A stretch of DNA of 64,000 nt. Origin: Anderseniella sp. Alg231-50. GTDB lineage: Bacteria; Pseudomonadota; Alphaproteobacteria; Rhizobiales; Aestuariivirgaceae. Below are positions 53,137 through 62,728 of the stretch, piece after piece; position 1 is the first letter of the stretch; every line of letters starts with the position of its first letter. A program made the translations under genes and the position numbers. The stretch spans positions 124,001-188,000 of the forward strand of contig NZ_LT703003.1 in the NCBI RefSeq assembly GCF_900149695.1, read 5' to 3'. Under the pieces are notes generated by a model that was given only the letters and a program-made list of their open reading frames with translations, ran no database searches and was not told the DNA's origin.

Positions 53137-53382
53137 CTTTCGTCCTCTCCGGATTGTCGAATAAAATCTCTCCCCACCAGAGAACTTACACTCGAGTCCT
53201 CTTTCGAACACTCGAATGCGGTTGGATTTAAATGTGAAATCAGTTAAAAGCAAGAGATATTCAAAAAGTTCATGTTGTTCTGAGCACTATATTTCCAATA
53301 CCCACAACAGTTTCTGAATTCTTACGTAAGGATAACATTAATAATTCAGATTTGGATTTGGAAACTTGCAGTAGTCTGACTA
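53137..53382. promoter_or_regulatory. AT-rich region upstream of mucR
   Basis: This 246-bp gap, and especially 53220-53370, is AT-rich with many T-A steps, unlike the coding DNA around it. MucR proteins typically repress their own promoters at such DNA. No simple palindrome stands out. Confidence 0.45.
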
Positions 53383-54738
53383 TTAAGCTCTAAAAGGCCC
53401 GGTTTCACGGGTGGCCCAGTCCCAGTAAGCCAGCAACATCCGGGCCTTGTTGAACGACATCCCGTCAAACTGGGCATGCAGTTCCGCTATGCGCTTTTCG
53501 CCATTTATCGGGCATTTGTCGGATTCGACCCAGCGCTTCAGGGCCTGAGCCATTATTAGTCGCGGTTGGGCCAGGCACTTGAACACAACGGTAATGGGTT
53601 CACCACCGGCATCATTCACGATCTTCTTGGCGGTCTCGGAACTAATCCGACAGTAACCTGACAATGTATCGGCGGCTTTAGGGTCGCCTTTTTCAATTTG
53701 TGAAATCAGTGTTTCAATACTTTCCGGCGTTGGTTTGCTTCCAAAAGACGGAATGGCATTCACTTTCATGCCGATACTCATCACCCGCCCAAGCGCCGCT
53801 GATTCCGTCAGGAAGCGGGTCAGAAGATAGCGCCGCAAGTTCTGCCCGCCCTGCCAGAACATTTCCAGGCCAACCGCCTGTGGCAGGTCTTTCCGGTTGC
53901 ACAACGCAGATTCCAGGTCGTTGTTGCCGACAACGATCGGCATCAGCTTGACAAAGGCCGACGTGGACAACTGGCTTTCGGCATTTCGCAACAGCTCAAG
54001 AATCGCAGCCGCATTGCCTGTCTCGATGATCGCGTCACAGACAACCACATTCAACAGCCTGCGCCGTGCAATGAGCCGTAACTGCTGTTCGGATCCGGTT
54101 GGTATCACTTTCAACAGATCAACATCCGAGATGTAGTGAGCATCCTTCAGCATTCTGCAGGAAATGTCGCCGTCGGAATGGGTAACAAGGAACGTGCGCA
54201 ACCGTTCGGAGACGACATCAAGGCGGGCCACGGTTCTGGTCAGGCTGGTCAAATCGGCAGGTGGAAGGCTTGGCAGAATACCAAGCAATGCATCACCGGC
54301 GAAAAACCGCTCCTGCGGCTGAGCCTGACCGGACGGCAGTATCATAATCGCGACCAGATCGCGGCTTGCGTCCTCCAGAGCCTGAGCATCGGGTGGCGCA
54401 ACATCCTGTGACGCCTTTTTTGCCTTGCCCTTTTCTTTGCCTTTTTCTTTGCCGGCAGGTTGATCGGTGCTTGCCTCCTGGGCATCGCCCTCGTCGCCGG
54501 CCACGGCAACTTCCTCGTCGACCTGGGGCACATCGACAAGGCAACTTACGACGTTTTCTGCAAGTTTCAGGGATGCAGCTGACGTCAAAAGCCTGTCAAT
54601 CAGGCTGTTTCCGTCGCTGGCCAGCTCATCAACCTGCGGGATCACCCTTGCCGGATGGCAGCTCAGCAATGCTGCTGCAATCAACCCTTCATTGGGTTGA
54701 ACGCCCGCCGCCGCCTGTATATCGCCGTCAAAACTCAC
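53383..54738 (-). CDS. DUF2336 family protein
   Basis: The 451-residue protein is mostly helical. The family core is at about 175-260 (VVSERLRTFLVTHSDGDISC, then AHYISDVDLLKVIPTGSEQQ, LRLIARRRLLNVVVCDAIIE). DUF2336 proteins are alphaproteobacterial, of unclear function, with HEAT-like repeats. A low-complexity stretch with G-K-E-K-G-K-E-K-G-K lies at about 95-108 and looks like a flexible linker. It diverges from maoC by 77 bp. Confidence 0.82.
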   Translation of the reverse strand: MSFDGDIQAAAGVQPNEGLIAAALLSCHPARVIPQVDELASDGNSLIDRLLTSAASLKLAENVVSCLVDVPQVDEEVAVAGDEGDAQEASTDQPAGKEKGKEKGKAKKASQDVAPPDAQALEDASRDLVAIMILPSGQAQPQERFFAGDALLGILPSLPPADLTSLTRTVARLDVVSERLRTFLVTHSDGDISCRMLKDAHYISDVDLLKVIPTGSEQQLRLIARRRLLNVVVCDAIIETGNAAAILELLRNAESQLSTSAFVKLMPIVVGNNDLESALCNRKDLPQAVGLEMFWQGGQNLRRYLLTRFLTESAALGRVMSIGMKVNAIPSFGSKPTPESIETLISQIEKGDPKAADTLSGYCRISSETAKKIVNDAGGEPITVVFKCLAQPRLIMAQALKRWVESDKCPINGEKRIAELHAQFDGMSFNKARMLLAYWDWATRETGPFRA

Positions 54739-54815
54739 CTAATCCGCTCAATACTGTCTACGCATTGTCCCTATCAGTGGTGTAGATAACACCAGCAATA
54801 GTGTAAACCGGCTTA

Positions 54816-55337
54816 ATGAAATCGAAAAAAACTGCAAAAAATGAACTAGTTAACGGATCCCTGACAGTGCTTGAAATTGACACTCCGAAAGAGCTTTTAC
54901 GCCATGTCGGCGAAACCATCGGCCCCGGCAAATGGGTCGACATTCCGCAATCGCGCATTGATGCGTTTGCGGATGCCACCGATGACCGGCAGTGGATACA
55001 TCTGGATGCAGAACGCACACAAAACGAGCTGGGGCATGCGCCGGTTGCGCACGGGTACCTGACATTGTCCATGCTCGCCGTCATGATGTACGACCTGGTG
55101 CACATCGAAACTGCCGGCCGCATCGTCAATTACGGCATGAACAAAGTCCGCTTCATCGCCCCGGTGCTGGCCGGCGACAGGGCTCGTGCCGAGGTCACGA
55201 TCGGCAGGGTTACGTGCGAAGACAATTTTGTAAGAGCGATCTTTGATGTTTCAATTTTCGTTGAACGACTTGAAAAACCCGTAATGATTGCCCAATCGAT
55301 AATACTGTACTTCAACCAGGACGGATCAGGCCAATGA
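54816..55337 (+). CDS. MaoC-like (R)-hydratase
   Basis: The 173-residue protein has a hot-dog fold with the catalytic pair in [14 protein letters not shown] (D and H), the family's D-x4-H pattern, then [13 protein letters not shown]. It would hydrate (R)-enoyl-CoA to (R)-3-hydroxyacyl-CoA. It overlaps msrB by 4 bp. Confidence 0.93.
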   Translation: MKSKKTAKNELVNGSLTVLEIDTPKELLRHVGETIGPGKWVDIPQSRIDAFADATDDRQWIHLDAERTQNELGHAPVAHGYLTLSMLAVMMYDLVHIETAGRIVNYGMNKVRFIAPVLAGDRARAEVTIGRVTCEDNFVRAIFDVSIFVERLEKPVMIAQSIILYFNQDGSGQ

Positions 55338-55732
55338 TTGACGACAAGAGCAAGACCGACGCCGAGTGGCGCGAGCAACTGAACGACGAACAATATCATG
55401 TGCTGCGCAAGCACGGCACGGAGCGTGCCTTTTCGCATCCGTTCAACAACTACAAGGACGAAGGCACCTATGTGTGTGCCGGATGCGGTACGGATTTGTT
55501 CAAGTCGGATGCCAAGTTCGATTCAGGCACCGGGTGGCCGAGCTTCTTTCAGCCCAAGTCGTCCGAGGCCGTGAGCGAACACTCTGACCGGTCGCTTTTC
55601 ATGAAACGCACAGAGGTGCGATGCGCAGCGTGTGACGGTCATCTCGGTCACGTGTTCCCGGACGGCCCGGCACCCACCGGACAGCGTTACTGTATGAACG
55701 GTGCCGCCATGAAGTTCAGGCCGAAAGCCTGA
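55334..55732 (+). CDS. msrB: Peptide methionine-(R)-S-oxide reductase
   Basis: The 132-residue protein has zinc cysteines in YVCAGCG and [13 protein letters not shown], and the catalytic cysteine in [11 protein letters not shown]. The [10 protein letters not shown] substrate region is clear. It repairs methionine-R-sulfoxide. The start is coupled to maoC by ATGA. Confidence 0.97.
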   Translation: MIDDKSKTDAEWREQLNDEQYHVLRKHGTERAFSHPFNNYKDEGTYVCAGCGTDLFKSDAKFDSGTGWPSFFQPKSSEAVSEHSDRSLFMKRTEVRCAACDGHLGHVFPDGPAPTGQRYCMNGAAMKFRPKA

Positions 55733-55768
55733 ACAATTCTCCCTACCCTCACCTGAATCGGATTCTCG

Positions 55769-57862
55769 ATGACAACGACACCTCCACGCGCGGTAAAAAA
55801 ACCTGTTTCCCGCGATGTTCACGGCCATACGCTGACAGACAATTACGGCTGGCTTCGCGCTGACAACTGGCAGGAGGTGATGCGTGATCCGTCGGTTCTG
55901 GATGCGGACATCCGGGCCTACCTGGAATCCGAAAACGCCTGGGTTGAAAACACCATGGCGCCGACCGAAAGCCTCCAGGAAACGCTGTTCGACGAGATGA
56001 AAGGGCGCATCAAGGAAGACGATTCCAGCGTCCCATCGCGCGATGGCAACTATTCATACGGGGTCAAATACATCACCGGCGGCCAGCAACCTCTTTTCGT
56101 GCGCACCAGCCAGGACGGCAATCACGAGACTGTTCTGGTCGACGGCAACAAGGAAGCCGACGGCAAGGAATATTTTCGCATTGGCGGAGCGTCGCACTCG
56201 CCGGATCACAAGCTGGTAGCGTTTGCCTATGACGACAAGGGATCGGAGTTCTTCACCCTCGTTTTGCGCGAAGCCGGTTCGTCGGAAAACCTGACTGACG
56301 TAATTCCCGACACCGGCAGCGGTGGTGTCTGGTCTGCCGACAGCAAGTACGTATTCTATATCCGGCTGGACGAGAACCACCGGCCGTCAAAACTGTTTTG
56401 CCACAAGGTCGGCAGCCCGGTCACCGATGATGTCCTGGTGCATGAAGAAACCGATGCCGGCTTTTTCATGAATGTCAGCAAGAGCCAGTCCGGCGAGTGG
56501 ATCATTATCGACTGCCATGACCACCAATCGTCGGAAAGCTGGCTGATCCCCGCTGCCGCGCCCCTAACACCGCCGCGTATCGTCGAGCCCCGCGAGCCGA
56601 ACCATGAATACAGTGTCGATGAAGCGCACGGGATACTCTATATCCTGACCAATTCAGACGCCGCTGAAGACTTTCGCATTGTCACTGCCCCGGTCGGCGA
56701 GCCTGCCCGGAAAAACTGGCAGGACCTGGTGGCGCACACACCGGGCACACTGATCCTCGATCATACTGTGTTTGCCAACCACCTGGCGCGGCTGGAACGC
56801 CATGAAGGCCTGCCGCGCATCATCGTGCGGGAACTGGCCTCCGGTGAGGAACACACGGTCTCCTTCGATGAAGAAGCCTACTCGCTCGGCATGTCGTCCG
56901 GGTATGAATTCGACACCAGCATGATCCGGTTTTCCTACTCGTCCATGACCACGCCCTCACAGGTGTTCGACTACGATATGGCGAGCCGGCAACGCACCTT
57001 GCGCAAGCAGCAGGATGTGCCATCGGGCCATGACCCGACAAACTATGTGACGCGCCGTATCATGGCTACAGCAGATGACGGCGCCCTGGTGCCGATTTCC
57101 CTGCTCTATCACAAGGACACAAAACTCGACGGGTCGGCACCGGTGTGGCTTTACGGTTACGGCTCCTACGGTATCGCCATACCGGCAAGTTTCAACACCA
57201 ACATCCTGTCGCTGGCAAACCGCGGATTTGTCTACGCCATTGCCCATGTCAGGGGCGGCAAGGACAAGGGCTATGGCTGGTACAAGGCCGGCAAGATGAT
57301 GAACAAGAAGAACACGTTCTCCGACTTCATCACCGCCGCCCGGCATCTTTCGGCGGAAGGCTTCACCAGCGACGGAAACATCGTGGCGCAAGGCGGCAGC
57401 GCCGGCGGCATGCTGATGGGCACCATCGCCAACATGGCGCCGGAACTGTTCAGGGGCATCATCGCCGAAGTGCCGTTTGTCGACGTCCTCAACACCATGT
57501 TGGATGACACGCTGCCGCTGACCCCGCCGGAATGGCCGGAATGGGGCAACCCGGGTGCAAGCAGCGAAGCCTTCGACTACATGCGTTCCTACAGCCCGTA
57601 CGACAATGTAGCAGCGCAAGCTTATCCGAACCTGCTGGCGGTCGGTGGTTTGACCGACCCGCGCGTGACGTACTGGGAGCCGGCAAAATGGGTCGCCAAA
57701 CTTCGCGAGCTCAAGACCAATGACAACCTGTTGTTGTTCAAGACCCAGATGGGCGCCGGCCACGGCGGTTCGCCAGGCAGGTTTGACCGTCTGAAGGAAG
57801 TGGCACTGGTCTATGCGTTCGGGCTGATGGTGGCTGACCGGATGGAGATACCTGCGTCTTAG
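55769..57862 (+). CDS. ptrB: Oligopeptidase B (S9 family serine peptidase)
   Basis: The 697-residue protein has a seven-blade propeller N-terminal part (about 70-400) and a C-terminal alpha/beta hydrolase domain. The nucleophile lies in VAQGGSAGGMLMGTI, the aspartate in GLTDPRVTYWEP and the histidine in GAGHGGSPGRFDR. It cleaves short peptides after basic residues in the cytoplasm. It starts 36 bp after msrB. Confidence 0.94.
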   Translation: MTTTPPRAVKKPVSRDVHGHTLTDNYGWLRADNWQEVMRDPSVLDADIRAYLESENAWVENTMAPTESLQETLFDEMKGRIKEDDSSVPSRDGNYSYGVKYITGGQQPLFVRTSQDGNHETVLVDGNKEADGKEYFRIGGASHSPDHKLVAFAYDDKGSEFFTLVLREAGSSENLTDVIPDTGSGGVWSADSKYVFYIRLDENHRPSKLFCHKVGSPVTDDVLVHEETDAGFFMNVSKSQSGEWIIIDCHDHQSSESWLIPAAAPLTPPRIVEPREPNHEYSVDEAHGILYILTNSDAAEDFRIVTAPVGEPARKNWQDLVAHTPGTLILDHTVFANHLARLERHEGLPRIIVRELASGEEHTVSFDEEAYSLGMSSGYEFDTSMIRFSYSSMTTPSQVFDYDMASRQRTLRKQQDVPSGHDPTNYVTRRIMATADDGALVPISLLYHKDTKLDGSAPVWLYGYGSYGIAIPASFNTNILSLANRGFVYAIAHVRGGKDKGYGWYKAGKMMNKKNTFSDFITAARHLSAEGFTSDGNIVAQGGSAGGMLMGTIANMAPELFRGIIAEVPFVDVLNTMLDDTLPLTPPEWPEWGNPGASSEAFDYMRSYSPYDNVAAQAYPNLLAVGGLTDPRVTYWEPAKWVAKLRELKTNDNLLLFKTQMGAGHGGSPGRFDRLKEVALVYAFGLMVADRMEIPAS

Positions 57863-57928
57863 GGCTTGTCCTGTTTCCGAACATCACAACATCATTTGAC
57901 CCGACCATAGCGAGGCCGTGCAAATCGG

Positions 57929-58300
57929 TTAAACACAGTCAGCGGTTTCACGCAGCTCGGGCGAGGCCTTTAGGGCATCGATGACGCGCGCCTTTACGCC
58001 GGGGCCGAGTTGTCGAAGCGTGATCTCAGAACCACCGGCGAAGCGCACACCGTCGTGATAGGTTCCGGTCTCCAGATTTACGAACGTCACAACTTCATCG
58101 GCGGTTACGCCATAGGCGCTTTGGATCTGTCGGGGAATGCCCTCCAGCTTGAGCCGCATGTCACAGGCCATGCAGATGGCGGTCGACACGTTTCTCGGGT
58201 CGACAAAACCTATGCTGTGGCTTGGGAAACGACGGGTTTCGTAGCTGACGCCTTCCTGGGCGGGCTGGCTGCGATATGTTTCGAGCGAGTAGTCACACAT
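57929..58300 (-). CDS. Conserved hypothetical protein (MCDYSLE type)
   Basis: The 123-residue protein starts MCDYSLETYRSQPAQEG, a start I recognise from small alphaproteobacterial hypothetical proteins. It has four cysteines (C2, two in ICMACDMR, one near the end). The C-x-x-C type pair in ICMACD could bind metal. GGAGGAGA precedes the start. No function can be given. Confidence 0.7.
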   Translation of the reverse strand: MCDYSLETYRSQPAQEGVSYETRRFPSHSIGFVDPRNVSTAICMACDMRLKLEGIPRQIQSAYGVTADEVVTFVNLETGTYHDGVRFAGGSEITLRQLGPGVKARVIDALKASPELRETADCV

Positions 58301-58471
58301 GGTCTCCTCCTTTCAAAGGAACACAAATGCCCACCGGCCCGGACGATATGTCGTCGTAGCTTTTTATGTGTGCCGTGCACTGCATAAATTCAATATGATA
58401 ACGCCGGCCCGGCGATCACAATTTGCGGAAGCGGCCGCTCACAGGTATCAAACGGCTGATCGCATGATGCT
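58301..58471. other. Gap between hypothetical and HxlR genes
   Basis: This 171-bp gap holds only the leader of the hypothetical gene and an AT-rich stretch (58355-58400). I see no gene. Confidence 0.4.
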
Positions 58472-59002
58472 TTACGAGCTGATCGCGCGGCTGATTTCCG
58501 CACCAGTGTCCGTGGCCCGGTATCTGGCTCTGAGGGGCCTGCCCGAAGATTCCACGTCGCGTCGAAGCCATTGGTGTGTTTCCAGGAGCTTCAATGACTG
58601 GGACAACGCCCTGTCTGTGATGGGAAGTAACCGGGTTTTGATCTCGCCGAAGTAACGGGGATGCCGACTTGCGCTGAGAACGGGCAAACTCCAGGCCCGC
58701 CGCAGCAGTATTCGCTGGCAAGGTTGTTTCACAAGGGATTCGACCGTGCTTGCAATACCGGCAATTTGCGCACCTTCGGCTGACAACCGGAATTCGGAAC
58801 GCAGCGGATGACCGTGTCCGGGATTGCGTTCCATCAGTCCCAGATCGATCAGATGAGCAAGACTTTGATTGAATGCCGTGCGACCGGCGCCGGTCGCCGA
58901 GATCAACGTTGCCTGCCGTCCGGGCACGCCTCGATCCATTTGCGCCAGAATACTCAGGGACCAGGCCCTTGATGTCAGCTTGACAAGCAACTCAATGTCC
59001 AT
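58472..59002 (-). CDS. Tandem winged-helix regulator (HxlR-like)
   Basis: The 176-residue protein appears to hold two winged-helix units. The first (about 1-85) has SRAWSLSILAQMDRGVPGRQ, then ALSQSL-type partner FNQSLAHLIDLGLMERNPGH. The second (about 90-172) has LLRRAWSLPVLSAS, then RALSQSLKLLETHQWLRRDV. HxlR proteins usually have one unit and dimerise, so this may be a fused pseudo-dimer. It diverges from a VOC gene with only 39 bp between start codons. Confidence 0.75.
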   Translation of the reverse strand: MDIELLVKLTSRAWSLSILAQMDRGVPGRQATLISATGAGRTAFNQSLAHLIDLGLMERNPGHGHPLRSEFRLSAEGAQIAGIASTVESLVKQPCQRILLRRAWSLPVLSASRHPRYFGEIKTRLLPITDRALSQSLKLLETHQWLRRDVESSGRPLRARYRATDTGAEISRAISS

Positions 59003-59041
59003 AAAGTATAGTATATATATTTTATGTCTGGAGGAAAGCCC
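59003..59041. promoter_or_regulatory. Shared AT-rich control site of HxlR and VOC genes
   Basis: All of the divergent control must fit in this 39-bp gap. It holds an almost pure A/T run with TATAGTATATATA (59008-59020) and the VOC Shine-Dalgarno GGAGGA (59030-59035). The A/T run could be both the -10 element for either direction and the regulator's operator. Confidence 0.5.
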
Positions 59042-59413
59042 GTGCCCGTCGTTTCACTGGAAAACACCATTACGATTGCAATCTCCGTCAAGGATCGGCA
59101 TCTCAGTGCACACTGGTATGCAGAAAACCTTGGTTTTGAACTTCTGTATCACGCCGACGAAGCGGGCTGGAGCGAGTTGAAGACAATGACTGACGGCGTC
59201 ACCCTGGGACTGGGTGAGCAGGCTGAACCAAATCCGGGCAATTCGGTGCCGGTTTTCGGGATCGCAGACATCTCTTCCGCGCGAAGCGCCCTGGAGGCTG
59301 CCGATGTCAGGTTCGACGGTGAAACGATTACCATTGAGGGGATGGTCAGCACGGCGACGTTCTACGATCCGGACGGCAATGCGTTGATGCTGGCCCAGGA
59401 TCTCACAGGCTAA
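59042..59413 (+). CDS. VOC-superfamily (glyoxalase-like) protein
   Basis: From the GTG at 59042, six bases after GGAGGA, the protein has 123 residues. An upstream ATG at 59024 is in frame but lies before the Shine-Dalgarno. VOC features are TIAISVKDRHLSAHWYAENL, FELLYHADEAGWSELKT and the C-terminal ATFYDPDGNALMLAQD. Possible activities include glyoxalase, dioxygenase or resistance binding protein. The divergent HxlR-like regulator probably controls it. Confidence 0.82.
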   Translation: MPVVSLENTITIAISVKDRHLSAHWYAENLGFELLYHADEAGWSELKTMTDGVTLGLGEQAEPNPGNSVPVFGIADISSARSALEAADVRFDGETITIEGMVSTATFYDPDGNALMLAQDLTG

Positions 59414-59667
59414 GCCTACAAAGACAACTCGTACTGTAGTCGCCGCCTGAACGGACAGAGGCCATGCGTCAGCTGCGGGCTCCGGGCAACCAGTCGGAAA
59501 ACCCGGCACATGAGTGAAATCCGGAGCACCGGTTCACCGGTTGACGCACCCTTGCTGGTCGGCGTGCGACAAGTGACCGTCAGCCTGCTATCTCACAAAC
59601 CTTGCAACCGGTTCCAATCCGTCGCACATTGCGGCCAAATATTTTCGTAACAACAAGGAGGCCTCAG
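59414..59667. promoter_or_regulatory. Leader region of gcdH
   Basis: The 254-bp gap has ACCGGTT repeated three times (about 59531, 59539 and 59609), two of them 8 bp apart. The gcdH Shine-Dalgarno AAGGAGG is at 59655-59661. No gene is visible. Confidence 0.35.
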
Positions 59668-60882
59668 ATGTCAGATGCCGCCCACAATATTTCCGCAAAA
59701 CCTGCCGTGGTTGCCGACTTCAATTGGGAAGACCCGCTCGACCTGGAAGGCCAGCTGACCGAAGAAGAACGCATGATCCGTGACAGCGTGCGTGAGTTTG
59801 CCGAAGACAAGCTGGCAACCCGCGTCAAGTCCGCGTTCCGCGATGAACGGTTTGACCGCGAGATCATGACCGAAGCAGGCGAGCTTGGCCTGATGGGCAT
59901 CATGACCGACCCGGCCTATGGCGGCCAGGGGCTGGGTTATGTGGCCTACGGCCTGATCGCGCGCGAGATCGAACGGGTTGATTCAGGCTATCGTTCCGCC
60001 ATTTCGGTGCAGAACTCACTCGTCATGCACCCGATCGAGGCTTACGGCTCCGAAGCGCAGAAGAAGAAGTACCTGCCCAAGCTGGCCACCGGTGAAATGG
60101 TCGGCTGTTTTGGCCTCACCGAGCCTGATGCGGGCTCTGACCCCGGCGGCATGAAAACCCGCGCCAAGCGCACCTCATCCGGATACGTGCTCAACGGCTC
60201 GAAAATGTGGATCACCAATTCACCGATCGCCGATATCGCCGTGATCTGGGCCAAGCTGGAAGACGAAGGCATTCACGGCTTTATCGTTGAACGCGACATG
60301 AAGGGTTTTTCAACACCGAAGATCGAAGGCAAGTTTTCCCTGCGCGCATCGGTGACCGGCGAAATCGTACTCGACAATGTCGAAGTGCCCGAAGATGCCC
60401 TGATGCCCAACACACGCGGGCTGTCCGGCCCGTTCGGCTGCCTCAACAAGGCGCGTTACGGCATTGCCTGGGGCGTTATCGGCGCTGCTGAAGACTGCTG
60501 GCACCGGGCACGTCAATATACGCTCGACCGCAAGCAGTTCGGCCGCCCTCTTGCCGCCACGCAGCTGGTTCAGAAGAAACTGGCCGACATGCAGACCGAG
60601 ATTACGCTGGGCCTGCACGGCTGCCTCGCGCTGGGCCGCGGGCTTGAAGCTGGCCGGTTGTCACCCACATCCATTTCCATCCTGAAGCGCAACAATTGCG
60701 GCAAGGCGCTGGACATTGCGCGCATGGCGCGTGACATGCATGGTGGCAACGGTATTTCGGACGAGTATCACGTCATTCGCCACATGGTGAACCTTGAGAC
60801 GGTGAACACGTATGAAGGTGCACACGATGTTCACGCACTCATTCTGGGCCGGGCACAGACCGGTATTCAGGCATTCTTCTAA
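59668..60882 (+). CDS. gcdH: Glutaryl-CoA dehydrogenase
   Basis: From the ATG at 59668 (AAGGAGG before it) the protein has 404 residues. It is very close to known [22 protein letters not shown] carries the substrate-binding arginine, [17 protein letters not shown] is the FAD loop, and [20 protein letters not shown] holds the catalytic glutamate. It turns glutaryl-CoA into crotonyl-CoA in lysine and tryptophan breakdown. Confidence 0.97.
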   Translation: MSDAAHNISAKPAVVADFNWEDPLDLEGQLTEEERMIRDSVREFAEDKLATRVKSAFRDERFDREIMTEAGELGLMGIMTDPAYGGQGLGYVAYGLIAREIERVDSGYRSAISVQNSLVMHPIEAYGSEAQKKKYLPKLATGEMVGCFGLTEPDAGSDPGGMKTRAKRTSSGYVLNGSKMWITNSPIADIAVIWAKLEDEGIHGFIVERDMKGFSTPKIEGKFSLRASVTGEIVLDNVEVPEDALMPNTRGLSGPFGCLNKARYGIAWGVIGAAEDCWHRARQYTLDRKQFGRPLAATQLVQKKLADMQTEITLGLHGCLALGRGLEAGRLSPTSISILKRNNCGKALDIARMARDMHGGNGISDEYHVIRHMVNLETVNTYEGAHDVHALILGRAQTGIQAFF

Positions 60883-60920
60883 AATCAACAACTCTAAAAA
60901 AGCTGGAGGCTTACCCCAAA

Positions 60921-61520
60921 ATGGCTCTCGAACTTCCTGATCTCCCCTATGCCTATGATGCGCTTGGTCCTTACATGTCCAAGGAAACCCTGGAGTTTCA
61001 CCACGACAAGCATCACCAGGCCTATGTTACCAACGGCGGCAACCTGCTGAAGGATTCCCCGCATGCGGGCAAGTCGCTGGAAGACATCTGCAAGGCAGCT
61101 TTTTCGGAAGGCAATGCAGGTCTCGTCAACAATGTCGGCCAGCACTACAACCACCTGCATTTCTGGAACTGGATGAAACCGAACGGCGGCGGCAAGAGCC
61201 TGCCCGGCGCACTTCAGGCAGCAGTGGACAGCGACCTTGGCGGTTATGACCAGATGCGCGCAGACTTCATCAATGCCGGCGTGACCCAGTTCGGCTCCGG
61301 CTGGGCGTGGCTTGCGGTTAAAGACGGCAAACTTGCCGTCATGAAGACCGCCAACGGCGAAAACCCGCTGATGCACGGTGCAACACCGATCCTCGGCTGC
61401 GATGTGTGGGAACATTCCTATTACATCGACTACCGCAATGCGCGCCCGAAATACCTGGAAGCCTGGTTCGACAACCTGGTGAACTGGGAATATGTCGAGC
61501 AGCTGCACTCTACCGCCTGA
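60921..61520 (+). CDS. sodB: Fe/Mn superoxide dismutase
   Basis: The 199-residue protein has metal ligands in FHHDKHHQAY, GQHYNHLHFWNWM and DVWEHSYYIDY. The C-terminal WEYVEQLH fits the family. It removes superoxide. Metal choice (Fe, Mn or either) cannot be settled by eye. It starts 38 bp after gcdH and is followed by two hairpins. Confidence 0.97.
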   Translation: MALELPDLPYAYDALGPYMSKETLEFHHDKHHQAYVTNGGNLLKDSPHAGKSLEDICKAAFSEGNAGLVNNVGQHYNHLHFWNWMKPNGGGKSLPGALQAAVDSDLGGYDQMRADFINAGVTQFGSGWAWLAVKDGKLAVMKTANGENPLMHGATPILGCDVWEHSYYIDYRNARPKYLEAWFDNLVNWEYVEQLHSTA

Positions 61521-61545
61521 CCGACAGCAGCCACCTTTCCAAAAG

Positions 61546-61617
61546 GGCTGCGGAGCCCTTGCAACGGCTCCGCAGCCTGCACGCAAACCCCGTCATTTTG
61601 GCGGGGTTTTGTCTTTC
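61546..61617 (+). terminator. Double-hairpin terminator after sodB
   Basis: GGCTGCGGAGCC (61546-61557) pairs perfectly with GGCTCCGCAGCC (61566-61577). A second stem AAACCCCG (61585-61592) with CGGGGTTT (61602-61609) is followed by T-rich sequence. The second is the intrinsic terminator. Confidence 0.88.
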
Positions 61618-61706
61618 CCAACTGAAATGTTGCCGTGCTCGGCGATTATGGTCAGCAGGCCCAAGAAACGGGTGGTCTGAATCAGGATTTCATGTAATCA
61701 GGCCTG

Positions 61707-62636
61707 ATGACCCAAAAAACCGCACCCACGATTGATCTCATGTCCGGCCTGCTGCTGCTGGCACTGGCCGCCGTCTGGGGCGGGTCATTCTTCTTTGCCG
61801 AAGTTGCACTGGCGGAAGTGCCGCCGCTGACCATAACGCTGCATCGGGTATTCTGGGCGGTGCCTGTGCTGCTGCTGGTCGTCTTGTGGCGCGGAACGAA
61901 AATCCCCACGTCGCCGCGAACCTGGGGCGCCTATCTGGTCATGGGTGCCTTGAACAATGCCATACCGTTTTCACTGATCTTCTGGGGCCAGAAGACAATC
62001 GAGAGCGGACTGGCCTCGATTCTGAACGGCACAACAGCGGTTTTCGGGGCCGTCGTCTCCGGTCTCATGCTGGTTGACGAACCGCTTACAGCGCGAAAAA
62101 TCATCGGCGCGGTATTTGGGGTTTTTGGTGTTGCCGTGATTATGGGGTTTGACGCTCTCACCAGTCTCGACCTCAGGAACCTGGCCCAGCTCGCCGTTCT
62201 GGGCGCTTCCCTGTCTTATGCGTTCGCAAGTGTGTGGGGCAAAGTCTCGCTGTCCGATAATGCGCCGGAGATGAATGCGCTTGGCATGCTCGTCGGCAGC
62301 ACCGTTTTGATGATCCCGATCGCCATCTGGTCGGACGGGCTGCCTGTCCTTAGTCTTTCGGCCAATGTTTGGGCGTCGCTGCTTTCAGTGGCGGTATTTT
62401 CGACCGCAATTGCGTATCTTTTGTATTTCGCCATTCTGGCGCGGGCCGGCGCCGCCAACCTAATGCTGGTCACCCTGCTGATCCCGCCCTTTGCCATCGG
62501 CCTGGGCGTCGCGTTTCTTGGTGAGCGGCTCGGGCTGGAGGCGTGGCTCGGCTTCGGGCTCATCGCAATTGGCCTGGCGATTACCGACGGGCGCTTGCTG
62601 GCTGGCGCCCGCAGATTGATGGGCGGCAAAACCTGA
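61707..62636 (+). CDS. EamA/DMT-family transporter
   Basis: The 309-residue protein has about ten membrane segments in two EamA halves: LLLLALAAVWGGSFFFAEVA at the start, VFGAVVSGLMLVDEPLTARK ending the first half, and LGVAFLGERLGLEAWLGFGL ending the second. DMT carriers export amino acids or metabolites; the substrate is unknown. It lies 92 bp before the HTH-ribB gene. Confidence 0.92.
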   Translation: MTQKTAPTIDLMSGLLLLALAAVWGGSFFFAEVALAEVPPLTITLHRVFWAVPVLLLVVLWRGTKIPTSPRTWGAYLVMGALNNAIPFSLIFWGQKTIESGLASILNGTTAVFGAVVSGLMLVDEPLTARKIIGAVFGVFGVAVIMGFDALTSLDLRNLAQLAVLGASLSYAFASVWGKVSLSDNAPEMNALGMLVGSTVLMIPIAIWSDGLPVLSLSANVWASLLSVAVFSTAIAYLLYFAILARAGAANLMLVTLLIPPFAIGLGVAFLGERLGLEAWLGFGLIAIGLAITDGRLLAGARRLMGGKT

Positions 62637-62702
62637 CGTCGCTCACCTGGTCCCAGGCTGCGGGTTTTGTATCCGGCATCGCATAATCTCCTTTCCCAAA
62701 CC

Positions 62703-62719
62703 CTTTAGCCCTGCTAAAG
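62703..62719 (+). promoter_or_regulatory. Perfect inverted repeat upstream of the HTH-ribB fusion
   Basis: CTTTAGC-CCT-GCTAAAG is an exact 7-bp inverted repeat with a 3-bp centre, ending 9 bp before the ATG at 62729. A -10-like CATAAT lies at 62682-62687, so the repeat would sit just after the transcription start, a repressor position. The fused HTH domain is a natural candidate to bind it. I saw no FMN riboswitch here. Confidence 0.5.
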
Positions 62720-62728
62720 CCTTAGCCT

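Noticed and set aside
62637-62728. FMN riboswitch upstream of ribB
   Set aside because: I looked for the conserved RFN-element blocks and did not find them; the gap of 92 bp is also too short with the EamA gene ending at 62636.
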